Part shown: piece by piece, positions 1-11,580 of the stretch
Layout: each line of letters starts with the position of its first letter
Numbering within the stretch: the stretch's first letter is position 1
Assembly (NCBI GenBank): GCA_020137815.1
Contig: CM035358.1
Span: 6,405,344 to 6,469,343, forward strand
Source: Hormiphora californensis
Lineage: Eukaryota > Ctenophora > Tentaculata > Cydippida > Pleurobrachiidae
DNA length: 64,000 nucleotides
Direction: 5' to 3'
Program-made: the position numbers and the translations under genes
Notes under the pieces: generated by a model
The model's input: only the letters and a program-made list of their open reading frames with translations
What the model was told of the DNA's origin: nothing
Database searches by the model: none

Positions 1-77
1 ATACGGGGAACAATTTTATTCATAGTTCATTTTGTGGATTCAAAGTGTACACATTTTCTAAATTATCTCATCTCTAG

Positions 78-1183
78 GTTTCCATCGTCAAGCCACTTAC
101 CAGCAAATCTGGAAACTCCGAAACCTACCTACTGTGTCGTGGTTTCAAGGGAATGACCCCAGAGGAGTTGGTCTGTTTACAGAAGTACCACTCAACAACC
201 CCGCCTACCAGGAGTCTCTTCAACCTGTGAGTTCTCACTCCGTCGCAAAGTTATTCCGTGCACACTTTGCCGCAGTTTGGACAGTTTGTCTTTCACTGCC
301 TTTCATTTGTGCTACAGTAATTCCAATGGAATAATTACCCTGATTATGTGTTCTCATACCTAGGGCAGTCCTCCTTTGACATTCTTCAAACCCCCACCTA
401 TAGTTGTTGTACCCCCTCCCCCACCAACAACATTGTTGTACCCCCTCCCCCACCAACAACATTGTTATACCCCCTCACGTGACGTATCGCCAACTTATCC
501 TATCCCAGCTATCTCCCTTTTCCAGGTCGGATATCCCAGCGGATTTCCTGCAACAGTTCAAGGAGTGTTCCAAGCAGTTCATGTCCTACCAACGGAACAT
601 GATTGAAAGTAACCTGGAAACGTTCAGAAACCTACCTCAGGCGAAGAAAAAGGAACTGTTTCAGGTTGGTAGTGGTGTGTTTTATGAAGGAGTAATGAAT
701 AGTTTTATGAAGGAGTAACATATCATTCAGTGATTTTAACACAATCTCCACAGACGAAGGACTATGCAGTAGAGTATTACATGAACAACGTGGCAGTAAA
801 CCTGGGTCCAATTTCAAAAGAACACCGCCTCGTATCAGAAGTTTATCTAGACGGCACTAAACTAAACACAACCGCCATATTGAACACTGATGGGAAGAAA
901 GGATCGAACAGGCGACGGGTTAGTTATCTCTTTCTATCTCTCTCTCTCTCTCTCTCTCCCTCTCCCTCTCTTTCTCCCTCTCTTTCTCCCTGCCTGGTCC
1001 TACCACCTTGTCCGGTACTGGAATTTCACCCAGTTTCATTGCCACACCCACGTTCTGTGGGTGGTGTAGTGGGTGCCGGCGGTTGTTGTACCAGGCAACA
1101 TCACATCTAGTTCCATAGTACTGTCCAGAACTGACATTGTCCGGACTGCCTCCGTTAACTAGCACACACACCCTCTCTATCTT

Positions 1184-1224
<41 letters not shown>

Positions 1225-2470
1225 CACTCTCACACTTATTGCACTCCAAGCTTTAATCACTAAGATCGAACGAAAATGACAGTTATGAGTTATCATTCAC
1301 TAACCCCAATTCTCCCGCAGCAAGAAGAGAGTCACTCTGAAAAGATGGACAACAAATCTAAAACCTGGTTTGAACGAGTAGTCGCCCCTGAACTCCCGCC
1401 CCCAACAGCATTGGACCAAGATCAGTCAGTCGGAGACAAACTCCTAGCTAAGATGGGCTACACACCGGGTCAGGGCCTAGGGAAGGATGGCTCAGGTATC
1501 AGTGAGGCTATCGAGGTAAAACAGTTAGAGGATGGAGCTGGGTTAGGGTACAGTAGTAACCCTGTAAACACTGCAGTTGTCAGTGCACCCGATCAGGTCA
1601 CGTGGTTCTCACACTCCCCGTCTCATGTTACAGTACGGCCTGTGTACGGTCGTCCGGTTGCCATGGTTACCAACTCCAGGTTTGTTACTCCGGACACACT
1701 CGAACAAGCTCAACGAGGCTACCACACACAGTACGGTGATACGGAATCCTGACCTCGCATCTCTCGCTAAGAGTTTCCACCCTTATTACGCTGTTGCTAG
1801 TGTACCTGATTTGTATAGCCCGGTACAGGTGCAACTTGCTGAGTTAGACAGACTGACTGCAGTGCTAACCGGAAGTCCAGATAGGACCTTCTGTCGGCAC
1901 TCCACTGAGCACATCAAAGGACTTCACGAGCGGTGGGGTTTCACGGAGATGTTAGAGGATGTTGGTCGGTGTGGTCTGGTCCTTGTTCGATATGGGATGC
2001 CCCTTTGAGGGGTTGATGAAGTGTAACTGATAGGCTGATGGAGGGAGGTAACTGTGTGTTGTATTGTAACTCTGTTACAGACAGACTTAACTGTTGGGGT
2101 GATCTACCTCCTTACATGTCTCTTTACCAGCTCCTCACTTATCAAGACTCGATTCTGTTGTCCCCACACGCCCGATATATTTGTGGTTTGCAAGGGTAAA
2201 TCATCCCCTCATTCCTCTCTCCTGGAATCCCTGGCAGCGGTCAGTAGCAGGCTGCAGAACAACGAACGGACACTTTTGGAAATTGTGCCAATCTCGCAGC
2301 TGTTTCAGAACAAATTCTACAAGTTTGTGTCTTGTGTGGCTGAGCGGGCTTGTGATGATGCGGTTTATACAGTGGTTCAGCTGGAGAAAATGGCCGCCAG
2401 GGATAATTACCCGACCGGCAAGAGTAATGAATTTATCATGGAATGTATGACACTTTTGCAATCACTGTAA
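78..2470 (+). CDS. FtsJ/RrmJ-type cap 2'-O-methyltransferase-like protein with internal G-patch (3' part of gene)
   Basis: The gene enters from the left edge. Exons 78-226, 526-664, 754-918 and 1321 to about 1740 join in one frame through good GT-AG sites (phases 2, 0, 0). Exon 1 encodes [19 protein letters not shown], the KP-x-TS-x-x-x-NSE...C-x-GF signature found near the end of FtsJ-type cap methyltransferase domains (CMTR1/CMTR2). Exon 4 carries a G-patch, [19 protein letters not shown]. The last exon, about 2081-2470, has another FtsJ-like end ([12 protein letters not shown] then FVVCKGK) and stops at 2468-2470. Between about 1740 and 2080 the frame breaks: protein-like sequence continues in frame 2 from about 1745 ([16 protein letters not shown]) to 2008, so one junction is an unplaced intron or a one-base indel. 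The family is well supported. A CMTR2-like two-domain plan with an inserted G-patch is inference, and CMTR1 also has a G-patch, but at its N terminus. Confidence 0.6.
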
Positions 2471-2718
2471 TGTGTGTGTGTGAGAGTGTGTGCGTGTGTG
2501 TGTGTGTGTACAGAATGTATATTTGTGTATTTCAGAGCATTTATCGATTTACCGATTATATTCCCTTAAAACCCTTGTCAAACATCATCCCTACATCAAC
2601 GCAACAGTGTTTTTCTCCCACCAACCCCCCCCCCTTTTTTTTAATCAATAATAACCACCCTATCTCTCTCCTCATTGTCAACATATATATAACCACTCCC
2701 TCTCTCTCCCATAGCATC

Positions 2719-3396
2719 ATGTCTCTGAAGCTTGACCTGTGCAACTTCTCCGGCTACAAGATCTACCCTTCGAGGGGAATCAGGTTGGCCCGTACCGATG
2801 GAAAGATCTACAACTTCGTCAGCAAGAAATGCAGGAACAGCTACTTGATGAAGAAGAACCCCAGGAAAATCTCATGGACCGTCCTTTACAGGTTCGTAAT
2901 GGTTGATTTTATGAAGGAGCATGTTTGAAAAGTTCTATGAAGGAGCACCGCTCCATATATGGTAAATGCTCATATTCTTTTTCCCGCAGGAGGAAGATGA
3001 AGAAGGGTACTGAGGCTGATGTTGCCAAGAAGAGGACAAGGAAGGCTGTCAAGTTCCAGAGGAGCATTCAGGGAGCAACACTGGAACACATTCTTGCGAA
3101 ACGGAACCAGAAACCCGAGGTACGTGGTTTGAGGACAGGGTTGCAAGCGGTTTGTGAACCATTCAATTTGGGAAGTATTTGATTGATATCTCTCAACTTA
3201 ACAACTCTCTCCTATTTAGGTGCGAAAAGCCCAGCGAGAACAGCTGATCCGATCCCAAAAGGAGAAATCGAAGGCCAAGAAGGAGGCCAAGGTCTCCAAG
3301 AAGAAGACCGACACTAAGGCCGTCCGAGCGGGACAGAAGAAAATTAACAAGGGGAATACGAAGAGCAAACCCGCCAGGAGCAATGTCATGATGTAG
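2719..3396 (+). CDS. RPL24: 60S ribosomal protein L24 (eL24)
   Basis: Cytosolic large-subunit protein. Exons are 2719-2891, 2990-3119 and 3220-3396 with GT-AG introns in phases 2 and 0. The protein starts [17 protein letters not shown], then has the eL24 signatures [23 protein letters not shown] and [11 protein letters not shown], ending in a lysine-rich tail ([17 protein letters not shown]) and stop TAG at 3394-3396. The length, about 160 residues, fits animal eL24. The start is the ATG at 2719, a few residues ahead of the conserved [11 protein letters not shown]. An AG at 2713-2714 just upstream leaves room for a 5' UTR intron. The neighbour upstream ends only about 250 bp away and RPL10A follows on the same strand. 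I looked for C/D-box snoRNA signals in the introns and saw none. Confidence 0.96.
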
Positions 3397-3659
3397 ATAC
3401 GTGTGTGTTGCACCGATTTTTAGCTTATTTACCCGCGTCTCTATCTATCTCTCTCCTTGTCCAAGATCCTGGGCCAACTCAGCCGACACAATAATGAGTA
3501 GTTGGGAACCCCCCAACCGGCCTACCCAAGCCGTCCCCCCTCTCTCTTTCTCTCTCACTGGGTAGTCTGCTGAGCAGGCCGGTTTGCCCACCACGAGCAA
3601 AGTCCGTACCCAACAAACCCCTTGAAGTAAGCACTGCTGAATATTTTCCATTCTCTCTC

Positions 3660-3727
3660 TCCCTCCCTTATATACCACCCCAATTGTACTAACTCGCCCT
3701 CCCCTTCCCTCTCTCTGTTAGTGAGCC
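3660..3727 (+). promoter_or_regulatory. Candidate TATA plus pyrimidine-tract (TOP-like) promoter of RPL10A
   Basis: TTATATAC at 3667-3674 is followed about 30 bp later by an uninterrupted pyrimidine run (about 3696-3717, CCCTCCCCTTCCCTCTCTC), and the RPL10A start codon is at 3728. A TATA box about 30 bp ahead of a C-start pyrimidine tract is the usual layout for ribosomal protein genes. The assignment is inference, because CT runs are common throughout this window and GTTAG at 3717-3721 could also be an acceptor. Confidence 0.35.
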
Positions 3728-3867
3728 ATGTCTAAGATTAACAAGGAATTCCTGTTGGAATCCATCAATGCCATCAAGACCGGATCTGAGGAGAAGAAGA
3801 GGTAATTGGAACACCTTTTATCCTATCTCTCTCTTTCTCTCACACTCTCTATCTCTCTCTCTCACAC

Positions 3868-3924
<57 letters not shown>

Positions 3925-5007
3925 AACCCTCCTTTCTCCCCCAGGAAGTTCCTCGAGACTGTTGAGCTGCAGATCTCCCTGAAGAACTACGATCCCTCAA
4001 GGGACAAGCGTTTCTCCGGTACCGTCAAACTTCGACATGTCCCCAAGGTCAGTAGCTCCTTTTTTCTGTGTCAGTATGGCATCAATAGCTTCTTTTCTGG
4101 AGGGGGTATCTTCCTGTGACAACTTTTATCTCATAATCAACCGAATTGATACTGACCGTTTTTCTGTAAAGAGCCTGTTTATACTGCTTGTCTGGTTAAC
4201 TTACCCATTCGAGTGGGAAACGGCAGGCGATATTGAATCCTTGTGTTGCTTGGGCATCTTCTTCATAGATTACCAGGCGGAAACATGCGGGGAACAATTT
4301 TAACACTTTGAATATCTCACGCGTGATAGTCTGGTAACGCGTGATATTTTCAGTTGCGTTATCTAATCATTTCTCATTATTTATCAGGCCAACTACAAGG
4401 TCTGCATCATTGGAGACGAGCGACATCTTGACGAGGCCAAGACCCTTGGACTTGAGTGCAAGGTGAGAAGAACCCCAAATTAGTTCCGATCCTCAGTCTT
4501 AGTCCAAATCCACTTTCCAATCCCAATCTAGTAACTAGATTCTAGTTTCTACTCCTCAGTCTTAGTCCCAATCCCTTTTCTAATCCTCAGTTATTATCAC
4601 AATCCATTTTCAAAACAAACATCATGCATTCAATGCCCAATTCAAACTCCAATCAAAGACCGTCTCGATCTGCTAGTTTCGGGTTTGGTAACACAAGGAG
4701 TGAAAACAATTTGGTTTACAAATATACCTGGCCCTGTTTTAGGGGCCTTATTTGTTACCACTACACCCCATTCTTTCTCTTCTACATATTACAGGGGCAG
4801 TAGATATGCTATCTCTCTCTTCTTCTTTTTTCTCTCTCTCCATTCCCAACTAACACTCCGCCTTGTTTTATAGAGCGTTGAGGATCTGAAGAAGTTGCAG
4901 AAGAACAAGAAATTGGTGAAGAAGCTGGCTAAGAGTTATGATGCTTTCCTCGCCTCTGATGGACTCATCAAACAAATCCCCAGGATCCTCGGTCAGTTTA
5001 ACTTTTA

Positions 5008-5040
<33 letters not shown>

Positions 5041-5458
5041 TCTCTTGCTCTGATTTCTCTTTTCTTCTACTCTCATTCTCTTCCTTCTCTGACTTATTTC
5101 ACTGTTTCTTTCAACATGTAGCTTTTTCCATTTCTCTAGCCCGTCTTTTATTTTCTTTCTTGTTTGCACGCATAGCCAAATTCCAGTGTTTGCCGTTTTA
5201 AAAGCTGACTGGCCAGACACTATGCAACACCAAAGGCCCCCCTCTTTAATGAACCTATTACCTTGGTGTCTGTCCCATTTTGGGGAACTTTTTTCCCATT
5301 TTGGGAATAAATTTCCCTTTTTGGGAGAGTATCATCGTTTAGGTTCCGAAGGGTCGGCCGTGCATGTCAATGGGACAGTTGTAGTGGTACATGAAAATGT
5401 TCCTCTGTCCCCTGACTACATTTTAGTTTGACAAATCTTCTCTCCTCTCTTTTGACCA

Positions 5459-5490
<32 letters not shown>

Positions 5491-7187
5491 CCCACTGTTG
5501 ATCCTCCATTGAATCTTTAACCCCCTATCATATCTCTCTAACCCCATATCATATCTCTCTAACCCCCTATCATATCTCTAACCCCCTATCCTACTTATCT
5601 CAGGACCTGGTCTGAACAAGGCTGGTAAGTTCCCCACCTCCCTCTCTCACCAGGAGAGCATGGAAGAGAAGGTCGAGACTGTCAAGAAGACCATCAAGTT
5701 CCAGATGAAGAAGGTTCGTTTTGTTTTTGTCAAAAAATCCTCAATTACCTTATTACCGCTATATAACGGAACCTCCTATTAGCGTACCTTTAATTAACGT
5801 ACCTTTAATTAACGAAAATCGGTTTGGGTGTACCATATGTTTGCTATTTTGGAAATTAACGATACCTAAAATTAACGAAATTATTACCGATTTCGTTAAT
5901 TAGAGGTTCCGTTATATAGAGGTAATAAGGTACCCTCCCCACCACCCATTTTTTTATAGGCCTCTTCGAAGCTGGTTCAGTCACATTGGCTGGGCGGGGG
6001 GGACGACATGTTAATTGTTAATAAATCACCTCTTTTTTTCGATTTTGTTAATTAACGTTAATTAGCAAAATTAACAAAATTAACAAATGCTAAAAGACTG
6101 TTCTTATTGGCTGATAATACGACTTTAACTGGTTTAATTTTATAGTTTAATGAATTATCTTACACATATATACCCAAACAAGGCCTTTTCCGATAACCAA
6201 AGTCCGACATACAGGTTTTTTGGCTCAAAATCGACAAAATTCCAAAAGTTAAAAATATTTCAATTTAGCGTATAAAATCTCACTTTAACGTAATTTTTAA
6301 ATTGGTAATCGATTCTTTGGACGTAATAAGATGATGTACACGTTTCTGTTGAAAAAATAAATAAAATTTTCCCAAAATCAATTTTTTGGTCAAGGATTGA
6401 AAATTTGCTTCGCTACAAATCCTTGTGTTTTTTTAGAAAAATTGATTTTTGGGATATTTTTCGTTTTAAGGTAAATTCATGAGTCTTGTTTAGTTTTTAG
6501 GGTGCGAAAATGTGGAAATAGTGTCATTTGACTTCAATTGCGGTTTAGTTTGGCTAGTATTTATTAACATTTACAAAATGGAATAAATCGCCGTAGAAAA
6601 GCCGTAGTAGAGGTAATTGGGTTATGTAAATCGTACAGAATGAACAACTTTGCTCGCATAACAAGTGTTAAATACTAAAAATACGTGCTAAAGGGGATTT
6701 AGATGGCATAAGTGGCATTTGTTAACGTTTGTTAACTTTTTGTTAATTTTGTTAATAAATCACCTGTTTTCTCGATGTTAATATTAACAAAGTTAACAAA
6801 ATTAACATGTCGCACCCCTCGGCTGGGCTAGTCAAAAGAGAGCCAAGATCACATTACATATCTTCAAAAGGTCACGTGGTATTTTTATTGTGCTACGTAT
6901 CACCCAGAGGAAATACAATTTCTCCTAAATATCACAACTCTACTTTAGCTATAGCAGGTTTTCACCTATGCGTGTGATCTAGAAAGACCCATACTCTAAC
7001 ACCTCCCCCTTCCCAGGTGTTGTGCCTCTCTGTCGCTGTCGGTAACGTTAACATGGCCCAGGACGAGCTCCTGGCTAACATTATGTTGGCAGTTAACTTC
7101 CTCGTTTCTCTGCTGAAGAAGAACTGGCAGAACGTCCGATCTCTCCACATCAAGAGTACCATGGGCAAGGTTCAGAGGATCTACTAG
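3728..7187 (+). CDS. RPL10A: 60S ribosomal protein L10a (uL1)
   Basis: Component of the L1 stalk of the large ribosomal subunit. Six exons, 3728-3801, 3945-4047, 4388-4462, 4874-4991, 5604-5713 and 7017-7187, join in frame with GT-AG introns. Diagnostic segments include [81 protein letters not shown] and [15 protein letters not shown], with the C-terminal [12 protein letters not shown] then TAG at 7185-7187. The protein is about 216 residues, as in other animals. Intron 1 is mostly a CT microsatellite, and intron 5 (about 1.3 kb) is enlarged by a MITE and a nested transposon. No snoRNA box pattern was convincing in the introns. Confidence 0.97.
5746..5932. mobile_element. MITE with about 30-bp terminal inverted repeats
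   Basis: The left end TACCTTATTACCGCTATATA and its continuation to about 5775 is matched, inverted, by the right end at about 5903-5932 with one mismatch. The total is 187 bp with no coding capacity. Internally, ACCTTTAATTAACG is repeated. It sits in intron 5 of RPL10A. The ends begin and finish with TA, consistent with but not proving a TA target site. Confidence 0.75.
5959..6920 (+). repeat. 129-bp dispersed repeat, copy 1, split by an insertion
   Basis: The two halves 5959-5995 and 6829-6920 together match the uninterrupted 129-bp copy at 7537-7665. The repeat starts GGCCTCTTCGAAGCTGGTTC and ends AGAGGAAATACAATT. It contains a CACGTG E-box. Both copies lie in introns of neighbouring genes (RPL10A intron 5 and intron 1 of the UQCRQ-like gene). 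Its class is unknown. Confidence 0.85.
5996..6820. mobile_element. Non-autonomous DNA transposon with 8-bp target duplication (hAT-like)
   Basis: The element is flanked on both sides by GGCTGGGC (5988-5995 and 6821-6828). Comparison with the empty copy at 7537-7665 shows exactly one GGCTGGGC there, so the 825 bp between is an insertion. Its ends are imperfect inverted repeats (GGGGGGGACGACATG at the left, CATGTCGCACCCCTC at the right) followed by subterminal GTTAATTTTGTTAATAAATCACCTG-type motifs. An 8-bp duplication is the hallmark of the hAT superfamily. No transposase is encoded. Confidence 0.8.
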
Positions 7188-7352
7188 AGATGCTTTTTTC
7201 TTATGGCGGATCTCTCGTTTTTTAGCTATTTAAAAAGATTTTGTGTTTCAATGCACCTCAATCCCCATTCCTCGATCCTTTTTAATGACCCCTGAATATC
7301 CAAAATTCACATCCCCTTTTTCTCCACTAACCCACTCTCTTGTGTTTCTAGC

Positions 7353-8016
7353 ATGGGTTTCCTACCGGGTAACAGTAACCGGTTTGGTCGGCACATTATC
7401 CAATATCAACTGTCTGGAGGAGAGATCCGGCCCTTCGCTGGTGAGTTTTAGGTCCCTTTTTGGGGAGTTTAGGTCCCTTTTTGTAGAGTTTAGGTCTCTT
7501 TTTGTAGAGTTTAGGCTCCTTTAGGGGGAGTTTATCGGCCTCTTCGAAGCTGGTTCAGTCACATTGGCTGGGCTAGTCAAAAGAGAGCCAAGATCACATT
7601 ACATATCTTCAAAAGGTCACGTGGTATTTTTATTGTGCTACGTATCACCCAGAGGAAATACAATTCCTCATTCAAACTAATCCATAACACCCTTCCGAAT
7701 CACCTCCAACTAACACCCATTCTTCCTCTAGGTTGGGAGTTCCAGGCTAGGAACTACATCCGGCGTGTGTCCACATGGGCCCTAATGTGGGGACCCCCTC
7801 TTCTGGCTACCTACGGTGTCATGAAATTCTGCAAGAATGAATATAGACGGTGAGTGAAACATGACCCCAACATGCTAGAAGTCCTGTTCACTTTTCTTGT
7901 CATGTCCCCCATCATGTTTCCTACTTTTTTTTCATGTTTCCTATTTTACAACTCTTCCTTTGTTCAGATGTTGTTGGGAGGAGTCCAAGGAGTACAAGAT
8001 CAAGGATGACGAATAA
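7353..8016 (+). CDS. UQCRQ: Cytochrome bc1 complex subunit 8-like protein (UQCRQ/QCR8 family)
   Basis: Probable small subunit of mitochondrial respiratory complex III. Exons 7353-7440, 7732-7849 and 7968-8016 join in frame (phases 1 and 2) to give about 84 residues, starting MGFLPGNSNRFGRHIIQYQL and ending EYKIKDDE. The family pattern is visible: a short basic N terminus, an R-H-x-I-x-Y-x-L-S motif, a basic stretch (RNYIRRVSTW), one membrane helix (about residues 43-62) and a charged tail. Animal UQCRQ is about 82 residues. Intron 1 contains the second copy of the 129-bp repeat. Identification rests on length, layout and the N-terminal motif, so another small inner-membrane subunit remains possible. 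Confidence 0.62.
7537..7665 (+). repeat. 129-bp dispersed repeat, copy 2 (uninterrupted)
   Basis: Near-identical to the split copy at 5959-5995 plus 6829-6920. It lies in intron 1 of the UQCRQ-like gene and serves as the empty-site reference for the 825-bp insertion. Confidence 0.85.
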
Positions 8017-8371
8017 ACTACTGGAACACCCCTGGGATTATCTCGGATATCCGCGATAAAAGTGGACTATCCACATATCAGGATATCCTTTAATAATGAA
8101 CTGAACTAGAGACAATACTCTTGGGTTAATTTATTTTCTCATCCCAACCAGAGATAGATTTGGACAGTGTTTTCGAGTTTGAGTCGTTGTATTCCCCAAT
8201 AGTATTTTGTAAAAGTGATGTAAATATGATGTTTGATTTTCGAATTGTATCCGGCTACAACCTGCCAACCAACAAAATCCCGGTTTTATAAGTCTTGTCT
8301 CTGGTCAAAACGGTGGAAATGGTGATGATTAATCGGAAATGGTCCGGCTGGTGGTGATCTCACAGGAAATG

Positions 8372-9850
8372 GTCGGGGGGGGGGGGTTATCATGGTGACA
8401 AATGGTGACAGATGGTGACAAATGGTGACTCATCTGACCATTTAGGGTATGTCACCATCACCATTTATCACCATTTATCTCCATTTGTCACCATTTGTCT
8501 CCATTTTTTAACGAAATATGATGATTTCGGCAGAATTTCTTTAAAATTTTTAATGAAATTTGATAAATTATTTTAATTTCTTTAGACCGATATATTTGTT
8601 CATAAGTTGTTAACATGGCCATTCCGGATCGGCTAAAGGTCCCCCCAAACTACTATGTCCCTTGCTGCGCGCGACCGGATTTTAGACGGCCATAGCTCCA
8701 CCCCCTGATAAGATAGAGACTTGAAATTTGGGTAAGTCGGAAGAACCTGTCCATTCCTCTCATGAGCGCTCATGAGTGTATCATGAGTGTGTCATGAGTG
8801 TATCATGAGCGCTCATGAGACGTTTTTAGGTGTTTCAACGTCTCATGAGCGCTCATGAGTGTATCATGAGTGTGTCATGAGTGTATCATGAGCGCTCATG
8901 AGTGCTCATGAGACCTTGCTCATGAGCGCTCATGAGACATATGTCTCATCCCATCTCTGTTTCAATGTCTCATGAGCGCTCATGAGACGTTTTGACCTAC
9001 ATGTGCTCATGAGTGTATCATGAGACATGTCTCATGAGACATATGTCTCAATGAGACATGTCTCATGATACACTCATGAGCACATGTAGGTCAAAACGTG
9101 TCATGAGCGCTCATGAGACATTGAAACAGAGATGGGATGAGACATATGTCTCATGAGCGCTCATGAGCAAGGTCTCATGAGCACTCATGAGCGCTCATGA
9201 TACACTCATGACACACTCATGATACACTCATGAGCGCTCATGAGACGTTGAAACACCTAAAAACGTCTCATGAGCGCTCATGATACACTCATGATACACT
9301 CATGACACACTCATGATACACTCATGAGCGCTCATGAGAGGAACGGACAGGTTCTTCCGACTTACCGAAATTTGTTTTGTAGGGAGATCATATCGAGTTC
9401 TTCGTACAAAACAAATTTCAAGTCTCTATCTTATCAGGGAGTGGAGTTATGACCGTGGGAAATTTCACAAAACCCGAGTGAGGGACATAGTAGTTTGGGG
9501 TGTACACTGTACTTTAGTAGTGTTTTGGACCGCTAAAACTTCCCGAAAGTCACGTTGAGGGTGTACCTCCCTCGCACAACACATAAAAGCGCAATTAACC
9601 ACCTGTGACCCTTTAATTACATCCAATCGACTTGAAACTTGGTAGAAGTGTCCCCCAGTGTCCCATAACATCATATTATGTCCCATAACATCATATTATG
9701 CCTGTAGGAAGCTCCAGAGACTGAGAGAATGGTGACAAATGGTGACTCATCTCAAAATTTTGGTCATGTCACCATCACCATTTGTCACCATATGTCACCA
9801 TTTGTCACCATGATTACCCCCCCCCCCCCCCATGGTCGGAATGAGGCTTC
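8372..9850. mobile_element. Foldback (palindromic) element built of CATGAGCGCTCATGAG units
   Basis: The outer ends are G-run plus ATCATGGTGACAAATGGTGAC at about 8376-8420 and its inverse ending in a C-run at about 9835. Inward, matching inverted blocks follow (CCAAACTACTATGTCCC at about 8646 and inverted at about 9490; CTGATAAGATAGAGAC at about 8705 and inverted at about 9424; GTCGGAAGAACCTGTCC at about 8736 and inverted at about 9345). The core, 8758-9338, is a long array of CATGAGCGCTCATGAG and TCATGAGTGTATCATGAG palindromes centred near 9048. The right arm has about 40 extra bases near 9366-9410. There is no credible coding region. The 600 bases between the UQCRQ-like gene and this element hold nothing else I can name. 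Confidence 0.8.
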
Positions 9851-11426
9851 ACCCCCAAATCGGAGTGCCCTGCATGTTGATGGATGTTGGCGTGCGATCC
9901 TAGGAAGTTGATGAAAAACTGCGCGCGCTTAATGCTGAAATGTGATGGTTTCATTGAAGGGAGACTGCGCGCGTTCCAAACTTGTCCAGCATTCTCTCAA
10001 TATTCACCTTCCGTCACAATCACTGGTGCGGTCTTTACTTTTTGTATTGAGCATACAATCTCGAAATCCAGGTCCTGAGTAGAGCTGTGACGTTAGTATA
10101 AGAACAGAAAACAGGGAAACCGATTGGTGAACGGATTTCCCTTTTTCTCACCGGCCGTGAGAGGATATTCTTCAATCTCTGTCTGGCGGTACCAGGTGCC
10201 ATTACCTACTCACACCACACACAAACAACACCCACACACATCTTCTTCTTCTTCTTTACTTGGCCTCTTGACGGCAGTCGGCAGGTCTATTGATCATTAG
10301 CACCAGGGTCTACCAGACAGTCTGTGTTTAAACTTGGAAGTACGTAAACACTGGCGAGGCAATTGCGTGTCCTTCCTCGAGTGTTTGTGTTACTGTGGAC
10401 TATGGAGGTACACAGACCCAAACAATAACATGACACTTGAATTGTTATATCTACCTCATCTCATGCGTATCTACCTCTCTGTCTCTGTCTCTCTATCTCT
10501 CTATCTCTCTATCTATCTATCTCTCTATACAAACACCTGGACTGTGTGTGTGTACAATTCAGTGGGAGAGCAATGTATAGGGATAAATGATGTGTTGTGG
10601 TGGGACGTTAAAGGAGTGGATCTCGGTGTAAAAAGGAGCTGAACAGAGAGAGAAAGTGGGTGCCCAGTATAATTATAGCTAATGTCACATCACAGAGCTG
10701 TCTTCCAAATAAGGCTAAAGAGGGGCATCATGACAGTTACATTGGAAGGGGAGAATTTTATTTGTCTGTTTACAAACCTGAGACCAGATATGTAATTGTA
10801 TGTTGTGAGTTGTCACCCCGTCAGACCCCGATTTGACAGTTGTCACCAGACCTTTTGTTTTGTCAGTGCACTCAGATCGGGTCGACGCTGCAGCAGGCAG
10901 CTTCCGGGCAGGATGTCGACGTTTAGGACGAAATGTCGCTAATAAATGCTTCCGGAAAACATAAATAGTGCATTACCTTGTCTTTTAGTCTCTGAGTTTA
11001 CTACGGTTGTCTGTCGACTGTCGTATTACGGGTTCATTGCAGCATGTCATTTTGTGCAAAAAGAGAACTGTCTACTTCCTGTCACTGCTATAGCATTGGC
11101 CTGACAACTACTAGACAGTGTACATGATGTACACGTTTATTGTCTGCATAAAGTAACCAGATTTAGTATTATAGCACCACTGTTTCAGAGTGTCGACACT
11201 CGACAGAGAGACTGGATTCAATTGTTTAGGGCTATTATTGGTAGGTAATCGGCAAATTGTGTTTACCTTCCGGATAAATTATAAAAAGTACAAAACAAAA
11301 AGTTTTTGCTCTGAAAACTATATGAATCAAGTACCACTGTATAAAAGAAAAATCTATTTGAATCATAATCTGAATACCGTAGCAAAATCAAAAAATCATA
11401 AAAAACTGCTTAATAATTGAATGTAT
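9851..11426. other. Non-coding stretch, no gene recognised
   Basis: About 1.6 kb of unique-looking sequence. A short CT and CTAT run lies at about 10460-10530. The last exon(s) and 3' UTR of the minus-strand phosphatase gene should lie in this stretch or just above it, but I could not identify a terminal exon. Confidence 0.5.
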
Positions 11427-11580
11427 TATAGTCGGATTTTTTGAAGTTGTCACCCCAAATGACTGCGCATGTCAAATTTATCAATTTTGACGTGCACTCC
11501 ACACGTTAACATGTGATGTGGCGTGCAAAAACATTCCGCGCACGAAAAGGGGGGTGAAAACTTCAAAAAATCCGACTATA
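11427..11580. mobile_element. MITE with TATAGTCGGATTTTTTGAAG inverted ends
   Basis: TATAGTCGGATTTTTTGAAG at 11427 is matched by its inverse, CTTCAAAAAATCCGACTATA, ending at 11580. A further CACCCC/GGGGTG block lies inside. The element is 154 bp with TA at both ends, as expected for a Tc1/mariner-type non-autonomous element. Confidence 0.8.

Noticed and set aside
2892-2989. snoRNA hosted in a ribosomal protein intron
   Set aside because: Introns of RPL24 and RPL10A were read for C/D and H/ACA boxes; no paired C/D boxes with terminal stem were found.
10334-10642. 102-codon frame
   Set aside because: It runs through a CT/CTAT microsatellite and has no domain or splice context.
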